Positions 25,424 to 34,951 of a stretch of 45,267 nt of DNA are shown one piece after another. How positions within the stretch are numbered: the stretch's first letter is position 1; every line of letters starts with the position of its first letter. The notes below the pieces were generated by a model. The model ran no database searches. It saw only the letters and a program-made list of their open reading frames with translations, and was not told where the DNA came from. The position numbers were made by a program, and so were the translations under genes. Where the stretch lies: contig NZ_LZJN01000129.1 of assembly GCF_001667735.1 (NCBI RefSeq), positions 1 through 45,267 of the forward strand, given 5' to 3'. The stretch is from Mycobacterium sp. E183. Its GTDB lineage: Bacteria; Actinomycetota; Actinomycetes; Mycobacteriales; Mycobacteriaceae.

Positions 25424-27000
25424 CCCGCGGCTTGGCCGTCTCGGCGGGGATCGCTGACGGCGAGATATCCGCCGTTGAGCCGCCAGATCGCCTGGCAGCT
25501 GCCGAACTGGTTGTAGTCGTCGACCCCGAGCAGGTCGTGCCCGCGGCGACGCAATCCGTCGAGGGTCGACGTGGGAAATCCCGGTTCGCAGCTGATCTGC
25601 ATGCCCTGCACCCAGCGAAACCGGGGACCGTCGCAAGCCGCCTGCGGATTTTGGCCATAGTCGGCGATGCGGACCACGACCTGCACCTGCCCCTGGGGCT
25701 GCATCGGCCCGCCCATCACTCCGAAGCTCATCATCGGCGCGCCGTCCTTGGTGACGAAGCCCGGGATGATCGTCTGGAAGGGTCGCTTATTCGGCCCGAC
25801 CTGATTCGGATGACCTTGATCCGCAACGAAACCCGCTCCGCGGTTCTGCAACGAGACGCCGGTTCCCGGCACCACCACCCCAGACCCGAATCCCATGTAG
25901 TTCGACTGGATCATCGACACCATCATCCCCGCAGCATCGGCGGCGGTGAGGTACACGGTGCCGCCGCGGGGAGTGCCCGCCGACGCCGGCTTCGCCTGAC
26001 GGCGGTCGATCAGGCCGGCCCGCTGCCTCAGATACTCCGCGTCCAACAGGTGCTCTGGCGGGACCCGCATGTGGTCGATGTCGCAGACGTATGCCTGCGC
26101 GTCCGCAAACGCCAGCTTGAGCGCTTCGATTTGCAGGTGCAAACTCTCGGCCGAATCGACTGGCAGCGAAGACATGTCGAAGTGCTGGAGGATCCCGAGC
26201 GCGATCAGCGCCACGATGCCCTGCCCATTGGGCGGGATCTCGTGAACGGTGTACCCGCGGTAGGTTCCGCTGATGGTGCCCACCCAGTCGGCTCGGTGAG
26301 CCGTCAGGTCGCTGGTCCGCATCACGCCGCCGTTGGCAAGCGCGTGCGCCTCGAGTCGCTCGGCCAGCTCCCCGCGGTAGAACGCCTCACCGTTGGTCGC
26401 GGCGATCTTCTCCAGCGTGGCGGCCTGCTCGGGAAACCTGAACACCTCGCCGGGTTTCGGTGCCCGCCCGGCTGGCATGAACGCCTCGGCGAAACCGGGC
26501 TGCTTTTCGAAGAGTGGCACTTGGGCCGCCCACTGGTCGGCAACCGTGGGCGAGACCAGGAAACCCTTGCGCGCGTAGTCGATTGCGGGCTCAAAGAGCC
26601 TTTCGAACGGAAGCCTGCCGAACCGGTCATGTAGTTCCGTCCACGCCGACACCGCGCCGGGCACGGTCACCGCGTTCCAGCCGAGCGCCGGAACGGCCTT
26701 GCCGCCGAAGTATTCCGGGGTCCAGGCCGCGGGCGAGCGGCCCGACGCGTTCAGCCCGTGCAATCGCCGGCCGTCCCAGACGATGGCGAAGGCGTCCGAG
26801 CCGATGCCGTTGGATACCGGCTCCACGATCGTCAGGGCGATGGCGGTGGCGACGGCCGCGTCCACCGCGCTTCCGCCCTCGGCCAGCATCCGAAGGCCCG
26901 CTTGGGCGGCCAGCGGTTGTGACGTGCACACAACGTTCTCCGCCAGGATGGGCTTTCGCGGCCAGGCGTAAGGGAGATCCCAGTCGAATGGTGCGGTCAC
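25417..27000 (-). CDS. ggtA: Gamma-glutamyltransferase-like Ntn hydrolase GgtA
   Basis: A 527-residue member of the GGT family, like Rv0773c. These are synthesised as one chain and cut themselves before a catalytic Thr. The expected Thr is T348 in [10 protein letters not shown]; the classical T-T-H-[FY] is replaced by T-V-Y-L, and the later loop reads [12 protein letters not shown] where the classical enzyme has a GS-rich motif. Both point to the YwrD-like/cephalosporin-acylase-like branch. No signal peptide is seen, so it is probably cytoplasmic, unlike the periplasmic enzyme of E. coli. GTG at 27000 ([11 protein letters not shown]) is chosen because it fits homologues; a TTG 12 codons upstream is the only longer option. 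Substrate uncertain. Confidence 0.9.
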   Translation of the reverse strand: MTAPFDWDLPYAWPRKPILAENVVCTSQPLAAQAGLRMLAEGGSAVDAAVATAIALTIVEPVSNGIGSDAFAIVWDGRRLHGLNASGRSPAAWTPEYFGGKAVPALGWNAVTVPGAVSAWTELHDRFGRLPFERLFEPAIDYARKGFLVSPTVADQWAAQVPLFEKQPGFAEAFMPAGRAPKPGEVFRFPEQAATLEKIAATNGEAFYRGELAERLEAHALANGGVMRTSDLTAHRADWVGTISGTYRGYTVHEIPPNGQGIVALIALGILQHFDMSSLPVDSAESLHLQIEALKLAFADAQAYVCDIDHMRVPPEHLLDAEYLRQRAGLIDRRQAKPASAGTPRGGTVYLTAADAAGMMVSMIQSNYMGFGSGVVVPGTGVSLQNRGAGFVADQGHPNQVGPNKRPFQTIIPGFVTKDGAPMMSFGVMGGPMQPQGQVQVVVRIADYGQNPQAACDGPRFRWVQGMQISCEPGFPTSTLDGLRRRGHDLLGVDDYNQFGSCQAIWRLNGGYLAVSDPRRDGQAAGY

Positions 27001-27172
27001 CTTGCGATCGTCGCACGAGGTATCGAGCGGACCCAACGGAAGTCCCGCCTGCGAAAGGCATTGCGCTCGTCCCGAATTTGATAGCGCATGCGATATTTCA
27101 TTCGCGATTCGCCGACGGCCCGTCTGCTGGTGCGGCAGTGACTGACGTGACGCGGGCCCACGACAACCGGCC

Positions 27173-28087
27173 TCAGGCCGTCAACAGCGGCGCCATCCAG
27201 GTGAGCTCGGCCGGCAGTTGCGAACTCCAGAACTCCGCGTTGTGCCCGCCGGGTGAGAAGCCGCCCGCCGGCGGATGGGGCAGTTGAGCGATGAACTGCT
27301 TGGTGGCACCGTAGAACGGATCGCTGTCACCGCAATCGACCCGAATGGGAATCGACGCCAGCGCCGGCATTCCGAACACCGAGTTCGCCGCGAAGTCGTC
27401 GGACCCGTCGAACGCGCCGGGGGCAGCCGCGCCGGAGGACAGCCAAAGTGCGGGACTGACCGCGCAAATGGCCGCTGTGCGCGCGGGACCCAGCCGGCCG
27501 CCGAGCAGCAACGCGCCGTAGCCGCCCATCGACCAGCCCAGGAACGCCACCCGGGAGGTGTCCAGGCCCTGGGTGCCCAGCATGGGTATGAGCTCGTCGA
27601 GCACCATGGCCCCGCTGTCCTCGCCGGAGGCCCGCTTGTGCCAATAGCTGCCCCCGCCGTCCACGGCAACCACCGCAAAGGGCGGCAGCCCCGCGTTGAC
27701 GGCCTGCGCCAGACCTTGTTCGACGCCGCCGGCCATCACGGTCGACGCATCACTGCCTTTGCCGTGCAGCGCGATCACTGGTCGCAGGGCCTTGGTCTGG
27801 CCGGGCGGACGCGCGATGGCCCAGTTGGTGTTGATTCCGCCGCGTGCCGCCGAAACGAAGGAACCGGTCACCATGGTGGGCGCGGCCTGACCCGGCGGCG
27901 CCGGTTCGAGAGGCGGAGGAGGTGGCGGCGCCAGCGGCGCCTGGGTGCCCGCGGGCGACAGCGGCATGGCCTGGGACGGTCGGGGCTTGAACAGGATGTC
28001 GAGGGCATAAGTGCCGGCTGCGCCCGCGGCCGCGCTGGCTCCGAGGCCCAGCAGGGCGCGGCGGCTCAGGTCGGACATGCGGGCCAT
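27173..28087 (-). CDS. Tat-type secreted alpha/beta-hydrolase esterase (Rv0774c-type)
   Basis: A 304-residue esterase. The N-terminus has a twin-arginine signal (SRRALLGLGASAAAG) followed by a Pro-rich linker, so export by Tat is likely. The nucleophile elbow is GWSMGGYGA; the likely acid is in DCGDSDPF and the His in GGHNAEF near the C-terminus. The fold is close to the esterase D/antigen 85-type hydrolases. The M. tuberculosis homologue is reported to be an exported esterase. The start is uncertain: ATG codons at 28090, 28087 and 28078 are in frame, none with a strong ribosome binding site, and all keep the signal. Divergent from a TetR gene. Confidence 0.88.
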   Translation of the reverse strand: MARMSDLSRRALLGLGASAAAGAAGTYALDILFKPRPSQAMPLSPAGTQAPLAPPPPPPLEPAPPGQAAPTMVTGSFVSAARGGINTNWAIARPPGQTKALRPVIALHGKGSDASTVMAGGVEQGLAQAVNAGLPPFAVVAVDGGGSYWHKRASGEDSGAMVLDELIPMLGTQGLDTSRVAFLGWSMGGYGALLLGGRLGPARTAAICAVSPALWLSSGAAAPGAFDGSDDFAANSVFGMPALASIPIRVDCGDSDPFYGATKQFIAQLPHPPAGGFSPGGHNAEFWSSQLPAELTWMAPLLTA

Positions 28088-28163
28088 CATGCCATGTTCG
28101 TTTAGCGGGCCGTTTGGCGGAAATGGCAATGCAGTACCACTTTGACTGGCACGATGGCTACTC

Positions 28164-28826
28164 GTGACGGCAGCAGTTACTCCCAAGGGAGAACGTCGAC
28201 GGTATGCGCTCGTCAGCGCCGCCGCCGAGCTGCTTGCCGAGGGCGGTTTCGAGGCCGTGCGGCACCGCGCTGTCGCTCGGCGCGCCGGACTCCCGTTGGC
28301 GTCGACGACGTATTACTTCTCGTCCCTTGACGATTTGATTGCGCGCGCCGTCGAACACATCGCGATGATCGAGGTGGCGCAGCTGCGGTCGCGGGTTACC
28401 GCACTTTCCCGTCGGCGTCGCGGTCCCGAAACCATCGCCGAGGTGTTGGTCGACCTGCTCGTCGGCGACGTGTCCAGCCCGGGACTCAGCGACCAATTGA
28501 TCTCGCGCTACGAGCGGCACATCGCCTGCACCCGCCTGCCCGCGTTGCGCGAGACCATGCGTCGCAGTCTGCGGCAGCGCGCCGAGGCCGTGGCCGAGGC
28601 CATCGAGCGATCGGGCCGGACGGTGCACATCGAGCTGGTGTGCACGCTGATCTGTGCGGTCGACGGTTCCGTGGTCTCAGCCTTGGTCGAAGGTCGCGAT
28701 CCTCGCGCGGCGGCGCTGGCTACGGTGGTCGACCTCATCGACGTGCTGGCGCCGATCGATCAGCGGCCCGTGCGGTCGGCGGGCAGCGATGGCGTCACGA
28801 TGTACCCGGTGGCGAAGTCGCCGTAG
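28164..28826 (+). CDS. TetR-family regulator (Rv0775-type)
   Basis: A TetR regulator of 220 residues from a GTG start. The helix-turn-helix is in the first 60 residues (HRAVARRAGLPLASTTYYFSSLDDL). The C-terminal domain is all-helical with a Cys-containing helix (ELVCTLICAVDGS). It is divergent from the exported esterase with a 76-bp gap, so control of the esterase is likely, though I found no convincing dyad in the gap. The last 67 bp overlap the 3' end of the convergent DUF429 gene. Ligand unknown. Confidence 0.92.
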   Translation: MTAAVTPKGERRRYALVSAAAELLAEGGFEAVRHRAVARRAGLPLASTTYYFSSLDDLIARAVEHIAMIEVAQLRSRVTALSRRRRGPETIAEVLVDLLVGDVSSPGLSDQLISRYERHIACTRLPALRETMRRSLRQRAEAVAEAIERSGRTVHIELVCTLICAVDGSVVSALVEGRDPRAAALATVVDLIDVLAPIDQRPVRSAGSDGVTMYPVAKSP

Positions 28827-29506
28827 ATCGTCACATCCGCCGGGCGGCGTTGTGCGTACAAGGCCACGTAGGCGCACACGACGGCGTCGATCGGATCCTC
28901 GGCCCGGCGCAGCTCGGCTTTGCGCCGGGCGGTGGTTACGCCCCTGCGCAGCCGGCCCCAATCGTCGTGGCCCATCACCTCTAACGGCACCGCGGCGTGC
29001 GCAAGCCTCTCGATGCCGTCCATCAGCAGGAGCAGCTCGGATCTGAGCTGGTCGACGTCGCGGCCGGGCTTGGCCTTGTACTTGAGCGTTCGCGCCAACC
29101 GGAACAGCACCACCGTCGCCGGATGCGGATAGACCTCGATGGCGCGGCGCGGCGCCGACGAGCGCGGGTCCATGTCCAGTCCGAGTGCGTTGGCCAATCG
29201 GGCCGCGCGCGGTCCGTCGGCGAACTCCGGTTTCGCGGTGTTGGCCGGATGGGCGCCGGCTTCGAACCTGCGGAAGTCGCGGTTGAGCGCCGCTTCGGCG
29301 GGACGCTGGCCGGTCGGGTTCGTCACCACCAGCGGCGCGTCGAAGGCGACGACGCAATGTCCACGCACGTATGGCGACAACGCGGCGAGCACGGTGACGT
29401 CGTCGCCTGCGGCGCCGATGTGCACGAGGTGGCCTCCGGCGTCGACGACCGCCACCCCCGTCGGGTTGCGCCCGGCCCAGGCCAGATCGACACCGGCGAA
29501 GTACAT
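28760..29506 (-). CDS. DUF429 protein (Rv0776c-type)
   Basis: A 248-residue protein of the DUF429 family, which has an RNase H-like fold but no established activity. Typical marks are the N-terminal GVDLAWAG with an acidic residue, the FDAPLVV strand, the central IEVYPHPA motif, DPIDAVVCAYVALY, and the conserved ending GDFATGYIVTP. The start MYFAGVD has GGGCGGG just upstream. Because the GYIVTP end is a conserved family feature, the tail-to-tail overlap of 67 bp with the TetR gene is likely real and not a wrong stop. Confidence 0.9.
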   Translation of the reverse strand: MYFAGVDLAWAGRNPTGVAVVDAGGHLVHIGAAGDDVTVLAALSPYVRGHCVVAFDAPLVVTNPTGQRPAEAALNRDFRRFEAGAHPANTAKPEFADGPRAARLANALGLDMDPRSSAPRRAIEVYPHPATVVLFRLARTLKYKAKPGRDVDQLRSELLLLMDGIERLAHAAVPLEVMGHDDWGRLRRGVTTARRKAELRRAEDPIDAVVCAYVALYAQRRPADVTIYGDFATGYIVTPSLPADRTGR

Positions 29507-29721
29507 CCCGCCCAGTATGGGGCCGCAGCCCGTCACACGGGCCACAGGGGTCACCGCCTCGGGAGGATCGGTCGAGGTGCCCGCCTCGCAGCGACAATTC
29601 GGCCGGCGGTGGGCGATCGCCGCTTGTTGTCGCTCGGAGGCGGGCACTCGGTGGGCCGGGCCGCGACGGAGGCTGGTGTGGCCAATGTGACCGCAACCCG
29701 GCTGGCGGGTCGGGCCGATCG

Positions 29722-29727
29722 TAAGCT
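29722..29727 (+). promoter_or_regulatory. Candidate purB -10 element
   Basis: TAAGCT fits TANNNT. It is only 2 nt from the ATG at 29730 but 8 nt from the GTG at 29736, the same spacing as at purD, which favours the GTG start. Confidence 0.45.
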
Positions 29728-29735
29728 CTATGTCT

Positions 29736-31154
29736 GTGAGCATTCCGAATGTCCTGGCCACCCGGTACGCCAGCGCGGAAATGGTCGCGATCTGGTCGCC
29801 GGAGGCCAAGGTCGTCGCGGAACGCCGGCTGTGGCTGGCGGTGCTGCGGGCGCAGGCGGAGCTGGGTGTCGACGTCCCGCAGGACGCGATCGCCGACTAC
29901 GAGCGGGTGCTCGAGGACGTCGATCTGGCCTCGATCGCCGACCGCGAGCGGGCGCTGCGCCACGACGTCAAGGCCCGGATCGAGGAATTCAACGCGCTGG
30001 CCGGCCACGAGCACGTGCACAAGGGGATGACCAGCCGCGACCTGACCGAGAACGTGGAGCAGCTCCAGATCCGGCGGTCGCTGGAGCTGGTGTTCTCCCA
30101 CGGCGTCGCGGTGGCGGCGCGACTCGCCGAGCGGGCGGTGGCCTACCGCGATCTGGTGATGACCGGACGCAGCCACAACGTCGCCGCGCAGGCCACCACG
30201 CTGGGCAAGCGGTTCGCCTCTGCCGCGCAAGAGACGCTGATCGCGCTGACCCGACTGCGCGAGTTGATCGACCGGTACCCGCTGCGCGGCATCAAGGGTC
30301 CGATGGGCACTGCCCAGGACATGCTGGACCTGCTGGACGGCGACGCTGCCAAGCTGGCCGAACTGGAGCGACGGGTGGCCGAATTCCTCGGCTTCGCAAG
30401 CGTTTTGACCAGCGTGGGCCAGGTCTATCCGCGTTCGCTGGACCACGACGTGCTCTCGTGTCTGGTGCAGCTGGGCGCCGGGCCGTCGTCGATGGCCCAC
30501 ACCATCCGGCTGATGGCCGGGCACGAGCTCGTCACCGAGGGGTTCGCGCCGGGACAGGTGGGGTCGTCGGCGATGCCGCACAAGATGAACACCCGAAGTT
30601 GTGAGCGGGTCAACGGGCTGCAGGTCGTGTTGCGCGGCTACGCCTCGATGGCCGCCGAGCTGGCGGGCGCCCAGTGGAACGAAGGTGACGTGTTCTGCTC
30701 GGTGGTGCGCCGGGTTGCGTTGCCGGACAGCTTCTTTGCCATTGACGGACAGATCGAGACCTTCCTGACGGTGCTCGACGAGTTCGGCGCCTACCCGGCG
30801 GTGATTGCCCGCGAGCTGGACCGCTACCTGCCGTTCTTGGCCACCACCAAGGTGCTCATCGCCGCGGTCCGCGCCGGCATGGGCCGCGAGGCCGCGCATC
30901 ACGTGATCCGCGAACATGCGGTCGCGACGGCGCTGGCGATGCGGGAACGCGGCGCGGAGCCCGATCTGCTGGATCGGTTGGCCGCCGACGAGCGGCTGCC
31001 GCTGGACCGGGCCGCGCTGGACGCCGCGCTGGCTGACAAGAAGGCGTTCATCGGCGCCGCCGGCGATCAGGTGGACGAGGTCGCCGCGCTGGTGGACGCG
31101 TTGGTGAGCCGCTACCCGGACGCCGCCAAATACGCTCCGGGCGCGATCCTGTGA
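29736..31154 (+). CDS. purB: Adenylosuccinate lyase PurB
   Basis: Lyase acting twice in purine synthesis: it splits SAICAR to AICAR and adenylosuccinate to AMP. From GTG at 29736 ([11 protein letters not shown]) it is 472 residues, the length of the M. tuberculosis enzyme; the ATG two codons earlier would add only Met-Ser. The fumarase-superfamily signature SSAMPHKMN with the flexible catalytic Ser is present, as are the His segments [14 protein letters not shown] and GRSHNVAAQ. No ribosome binding site is seen and a TANNNT element precedes the GTG by 8 nt. The stop overlaps the cyp126 start (GTGA). Confidence 0.97.
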   Translation: MSIPNVLATRYASAEMVAIWSPEAKVVAERRLWLAVLRAQAELGVDVPQDAIADYERVLEDVDLASIADRERALRHDVKARIEEFNALAGHEHVHKGMTSRDLTENVEQLQIRRSLELVFSHGVAVAARLAERAVAYRDLVMTGRSHNVAAQATTLGKRFASAAQETLIALTRLRELIDRYPLRGIKGPMGTAQDMLDLLDGDAAKLAELERRVAEFLGFASVLTSVGQVYPRSLDHDVLSCLVQLGAGPSSMAHTIRLMAGHELVTEGFAPGQVGSSAMPHKMNTRSCERVNGLQVVLRGYASMAAELAGAQWNEGDVFCSVVRRVALPDSFFAIDGQIETFLTVLDEFGAYPAVIARELDRYLPFLATTKVLIAAVRAGMGREAAHHVIREHAVATALAMRERGAEPDLLDRLAADERLPLDRAALDAALADKKAFIGAAGDQVDEVAALVDALVSRYPDAAKYAPGAIL

Positions 31155-32398
31155 CCCTCGCCGGCGCGCTCGCGGGGATCGACTTCACCGATCTGGACAA
31201 CTTCGCCGACGGATTTCCGCACGACCTGTTCGCCATCCACCGCCGCGAGGCGCCGGTGTATTGGCACGAGCCGACCGACAACACGCCCGACGGCGAGGGC
31301 TTCTGGTCCGTCGCCACGTACGCGGAAACCCTTGAGGTGCTGAAGGAACCGACGACATACTCCTCGGTCACCGGCGGCGGGCGCCCGTACGGCGGCACGC
31401 TCCTGCAGGATCTGGCGATCGCCGGCCAGGTGCTCAACATGATGGACGACCCGCGCCACTCACAGATTCGGAGACTCGTCAGCTCCGGGCTGACGCCGCG
31501 AATGATCCGGCTGGTCGAGGACGATCTGCGGGCGCGGGCGCGCCGCTTGCTCGATGCTGTGGTGCCCGGCGAACCGTTCGACTTCCTGGTCGACATCGCC
31601 GCCGAATTGCCGATGCAGATGATCTGCATTCTGCTGGGAGTGCCCGAGTCCGAACGGCATTGGCTGTTCGAGGCCATCGAGCCGCAGTTCGATTTCGGCG
31701 GTTCGCGCAAGGCGTCCCTTTCTCAGCTGTCGGTCGAGGAGGCCGGGTCGCGGATGTACGACTACGGTCAGCAGCTGATCGCCGCGAAGCGGGCGGAGCC
31801 GACCGACGACATGCTGTCGGTCGTCGCGAACGCGACGGTCGACGACCTGGACGCGCCGTCGCTCTCGGACCTCGAGCTCTACCTGTTCTTCAGCCTGTTG
31901 TTCAGCGCCGGGGCGGAGACGACGCGCAACGCGGTCGCCGGCGGCCTGCTGGCGCTGGCCAGTCACCCGGAGCAATTGCGCGCCCTGCGTGCGGATCTCG
32001 ACGCGCTGCCGACCGCCGTCGAGGAGATCGTGCGGTGGACGTCGCCGTCGCCGTCCAAACGACGCACCGCCACGCGCGATGTCACGCTCGGCGGCCAGTC
32101 GATCCAAGCCGGCCAAAAGGTCCAGGTCTGGGAGGGCTCGGCGAACCGCGACCCCGGCGCATTCGATCGCGCCGATGAATTCGACATCACCCGAAAGCCC
32201 AATCCGCACTTGGGGTTCGGTCAAGGCGTGCACTACTGCCTGGGCGCCAATCTGGCCCGGCTGGAACTGCGCGTGCTCTACGAGGAGCTGTTCTCCCGGT
32301 TCGGCGCAGTGCGGGTCGTCCGGCCGGTCGAATGGGCTCGCAGCAATCGGCACACCGGCATCCGGCACCTGATCGTGGAACTCCTCGAGGAGCGGTGA
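31151..32398 (+). CDS. cyp126: Cytochrome P450 CYP126
   Basis: A P450 of 415 residues equivalent to M. tuberculosis CYP126 (Rv0778). The heme ligand is C363 in [12 protein letters not shown]; the I-helix motif is SAGAETTRN; the ExxR motif is EEIVR. It is soluble. Its natural substrate is unknown. The GTG start lies in the purB stop (GTGA), and its own stop overlaps the next GTG in the same way, so purB, cyp126 and the channel gene look like one translationally coupled unit. That ties a P450 to purine synthesis in expression, although no metabolic link is known to me. Confidence 0.96.
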   Translation: MTLAGALAGIDFTDLDNFADGFPHDLFAIHRREAPVYWHEPTDNTPDGEGFWSVATYAETLEVLKEPTTYSSVTGGGRPYGGTLLQDLAIAGQVLNMMDDPRHSQIRRLVSSGLTPRMIRLVEDDLRARARRLLDAVVPGEPFDFLVDIAAELPMQMICILLGVPESERHWLFEAIEPQFDFGGSRKASLSQLSVEEAGSRMYDYGQQLIAAKRAEPTDDMLSVVANATVDDLDAPSLSDLELYLFFSLLFSAGAETTRNAVAGGLLALASHPEQLRALRADLDALPTAVEEIVRWTSPSPSKRRTATRDVTLGGQSIQAGQKVQVWEGSANRDPGAFDRADEFDITRKPNPHLGFGQGVHYCLGANLARLELRVLYEELFSRFGAVRVVRPVEWARSNRHTGIRHLIVELLEER

Positions 32399-33414
32399 GG
32401 GTCCGAGGCGCCGGTGTCGAGCCGACACCGGACGTCTTCGCCGCGGTGATGGCGACCGGAATCCTGTCGATCGCCGCGCGCAACCACAACTACAACTGGA
32501 TCAGCGACGCACTGGGCGTCATTGCCTCGCTGGGGCTGGTGTTTCTGATCGCCCTGGTGGGCACAACGGCTGTCGGCAGGCGGCGGACGTTGCGCTGGGA
32601 CCTCAGTGACCCCGATGTCACCCTTCGGCTCTTCACCTTCGTCGCCGCTTGCGCGGTGATCGACACCCGCTTGTCGGCCAACGTGTGGGTGCTGCGGGTG
32701 CTCGGCGCGGTGGGGCTGTGCTCCTGGCTGGTGCTGCTCGTCGTGAGCGCGCGGAACATGTTCGCGCGCCGGTGGGTTGCGCTGCGAGACGATGCCCATG
32801 GGGCGTGGGAACTGGGCAGCGTGGGGACCTCAGGGTTGGCGATCGTGATCGCCCGCGCGGCCTATCAGACCGGTGAGCGCTGGTGGCTGGCGGTGGCGGT
32901 GGCTGTCTGGGCGGCCGCCATCGTCATCTACGCACTGATGACCTGGCTGATCCTGTGGCGGGTCGTCAATGAGCGACAGGACCGGGACGGATTCGAGCCG
33001 GACACCTGGATCTTGATGGGCGGCATGGCGATTGCGACCCTGGCCGGCGACAACATCCACTCCCTGGCGCCCACCTGGCTGGCCGCACCCGTGCGTATCG
33101 TGACCGTCGTGACCTGGGCGATGGCCACCCTATGGATACCGCCGCTGATCTACTTCGGTCTGCACCGGATCAGCCGGCGGCCCAACATGCTGCGGTTCGC
33201 CGGCGTCTGGTGGGCATTCGTGTTCCCGCTGGGCATGTATTCCGCGGCCAGCTACGCCATGGCGGCCGAAATCGGGCAGCGATCGCTGCTGACGGTGTCG
33301 CTGGTCTTCTTCTGGGATGCCCTGGCGGCGTGGCTCGTTGTGGTCGTGGCCGGGCTGCTGCTGCTCGGCCACGCGCTGCTATCGGCCGCCAATCGAGATG
33401 CCGGCCGCCCGTAA
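32395..33414 (+). CDS. TehA/SLAC1-like (TDT family) membrane transporter
   Basis: A 339-residue integral membrane protein with about ten hydrophobic helices, starting with [14 protein letters not shown], a hallmark of the tellurite-resistance/dicarboxylate transporter family. Members are anion channels or C4-dicarboxylate/malate exporters; the plant SLAC1 and bacterial TehA channels belong here. The ion carried is not shown. The start is the GTG in the cyp126 stop (GTGA), preferred over an ATG 21 codons earlier that lies inside cyp126. I do not recall a gene between cyp126 and Rv0779c in H37Rv, so this looks like a lineage-specific addition. It overlaps the convergent membrane gene by 36 bp. 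Confidence 0.87.
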   Translation: MRVRGAGVEPTPDVFAAVMATGILSIAARNHNYNWISDALGVIASLGLVFLIALVGTTAVGRRRTLRWDLSDPDVTLRLFTFVAACAVIDTRLSANVWVLRVLGAVGLCSWLVLLVVSARNMFARRWVALRDDAHGAWELGSVGTSGLAIVIARAAYQTGERWWLAVAVAVWAAAIVIYALMTWLILWRVVNERQDRDGFEPDTWILMGGMAIATLAGDNIHSLAPTWLAAPVRIVTVVTWAMATLWIPPLIYFGLHRISRRPNMLRFAGVWWAFVFPLGMYSAASYAMAAEIGQRSLLTVSLVFFWDALAAWLVVVVAGLLLLGHALLSAANRDAGRP

Positions 33415-33999
33415 TTCGAGTGCGGCCAGGGCGCGGATGGTGAGCGGATCCTCCCGTCGCCACCCACCGACCGGATCCGCGCTGACAGCGGCGAGCTTGC
33501 CCGGCGGCCGGTTCGTCAACGCCCGCAGGGCAAGGAGTTGCTCGCCGGCCGGGGTGGCGGCCAGGGCCGTGACCGTCAATTTCCGTCGAAAGAACCGCAG
33601 CCGCAGGAGAAGCCACGGCACGTCCGCGACGAGGATCGGGACAGCCGCGATGGCCATGGCCAGCAGGACCGCAAGCCAGCTGGCCGTCGAGTCCAGGTCA
33701 TGGCCCGCGCCGGCCAGATCAAGCGCGGCCTGGCTGGCGGAGTTCAGCGGCTGGCTGACCGCGTCACCCACCAAGGGGATGTGCTGAGCACCATGGCCGG
33801 CCGACGCCAGGTTTCCGGCGATGCCATGCGCGCCACTCTCGACCTGCCGGCCGGCCTCGGCGATGGTGGATACGGCGTCGTAAACCGCCAGGCCGACGAA
33901 CAGCCAGATAGCGGTCCACATAACGACGGCGAAGTCGCTGAGCAGTTGGGCCATCAGCCGGCCCGGTCGGGTGGAGTAGGGCAAGAACCGCGGGGTCAT
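33379..33999 (-). CDS. Two-helix membrane protein (Rv0779c-type)
   Basis: A 206-residue protein of unknown function, like Rv0779c. Membrane helices lie near residues 22-40 and 107-130. The loop between them is Gly/Ala-rich and has no clear motif. The C-terminal 70 residues begin with a basic RLRFFRRK patch, so this tail is probably cytoplasmic. Its 3' end overlaps the TehA-like gene by 36 bp tail-to-tail. It diverges from purC with a 64-bp gap. Confidence 0.85.
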   Translation of the reverse strand: MTPRFLPYSTRPGRLMAQLLSDFAVVMWTAIWLFVGLAVYDAVSTIAEAGRQVESGAHGIAGNLASAGHGAQHIPLVGDAVSQPLNSASQAALDLAGAGHDLDSTASWLAVLLAMAIAAVPILVADVPWLLLRLRFFRRKLTVTALAATPAGEQLLALRALTNRPPGKLAAVSADPVGGWRREDPLTIRALAALELRAAGISIGGR

Positions 34000-34051
34000 A
34001 CTCTCGATCCCAGCACAGCTCCCGACACGCGACCCCCCTTCGGGTGCCCGT

Positions 34052-34057
34052 TAGGCT
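34052..34057 (+). promoter_or_regulatory. Candidate purC -10 element
   Basis: TAGGCT fits TANNNT and ends 6 nt before the purC ATG, predicting a leaderless transcript. Confidence 0.45.
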
Positions 34058-34063
34058 GACCCG

Positions 34064-34951
34064 ATGCGCCCCGCACTGTCCGAGTACCAGCACCTGGCCA
34101 GCGGAAAGGTCCGCGAGATCTTTTCCGTCGACGAGGAACATCTGTTGCTCGTCGCGACCGACCGGATCTCGGCGTACGACTACGTCCTCGACAGCACGAT
34201 CCCGGACAAAGGCCGGATCCTGACCGCGATGAGCGTCTTCTTCTTCGGTCTGGTCGACGCGCCCAACCACCTGGCCGGTCCACCGGATGACCCACGCATC
34301 CCCGAGGACGTCCTGGGCCGCGCGCTGGTGGTGCGGCGGCTGGAGATGCTGCCGGTGGAGTGCGTGGCGCGTGGCTACCTCACCGGGTCCGGACTGCTGG
34401 ACTATCAGGCGACCGGGAAGGTCTGCGGCATCACGCTGCCACCCGGCCTGGTCGAGGCCAGCAAGTTCTCCGAGCCGCTGTACACCCCGGCCACAAAGGC
34501 CGCGCTGGGCGACCACGACGAGAACATCTCGTTCGACAGGGTGATCGATTTGGTGGGCGGGGTCCGCGCCAACCAGTTGCGCGACCGCACGCTGCAAACC
34601 TATGTGCAGGCTGCCGATCACGCCCTGACGAAGGGAATCATCATCGCCGACACCAAGTTTGAATTCGGCACCGACCACGACGGTAACCTGCTGCTGGCCG
34701 ACGAGATCTTCACGCCGGACTCTTCACGCTACTGGCCGGCCGAGGACTACCGGGTTGGGGTGGTGCAGACGAGCTTCGACAAGCAGTTCGTCCGCAACTG
34801 GCTCACCAGCCCCGAGTCGGGCTGGGACCGCCACGGCTCGCAACCGCCACCACCGCTGCCCGACGAAATCATCGACGCCACCCGCGGCCGTTATATCGAC
34901 GCCTATGAACGGATTTCCGGCTTGAGCTTTGGCGACTGGATCGGCGCGTGA
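34064..34951 (+). CDS. purC: SAICAR synthetase PurC
   Basis: Phosphoribosylaminoimidazole-succinocarboxamide synthase: joins CAIR and aspartate with ATP in purine synthesis. It is 295 residues, usual length. Family marks are [26 protein letters not shown] at the N-terminus (glycine-rich ATP loop), [17 protein letters not shown] and [10 protein letters not shown] near 190-200. The ATG has no ribosome binding site and follows a TANNNT element by 6 nt. Its stop overlaps the GTG start of the oligopeptidase B gene (GTGA). Confidence 0.97.
   Translation: MRPALSEYQHLASGKVREIFSVDEEHLLLVATDRISAYDYVLDSTIPDKGRILTAMSVFFFGLVDAPNHLAGPPDDPRIPEDVLGRALVVRRLEMLPVECVARGYLTGSGLLDYQATGKVCGITLPPGLVEASKFSEPLYTPATKAALGDHDENISFDRVIDLVGGVRANQLRDRTLQTYVQAADHALTKGIIIADTKFEFGTDHDGNLLLADEIFTPDSSRYWPAEDYRVGVVQTSFDKQFVRNWLTSPESGWDRHGSQPPPPLPDEIIDATRGRYIDAYERISGLSFGDWIGA

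Noticed and set aside
29730..29735. ATG start for purB two codons upstream
   Set aside because: It lies only 2 nt from the -10-like element and adds residues absent from the M. tuberculosis enzyme; GTG at 29736 fits better.
28677..30917. 746-codon minus-strand open frame across DUF429 and purB
   Set aside because: It is opposite purB and out of frame with DUF429. Composition is Arg/His-rich and no motif is present.
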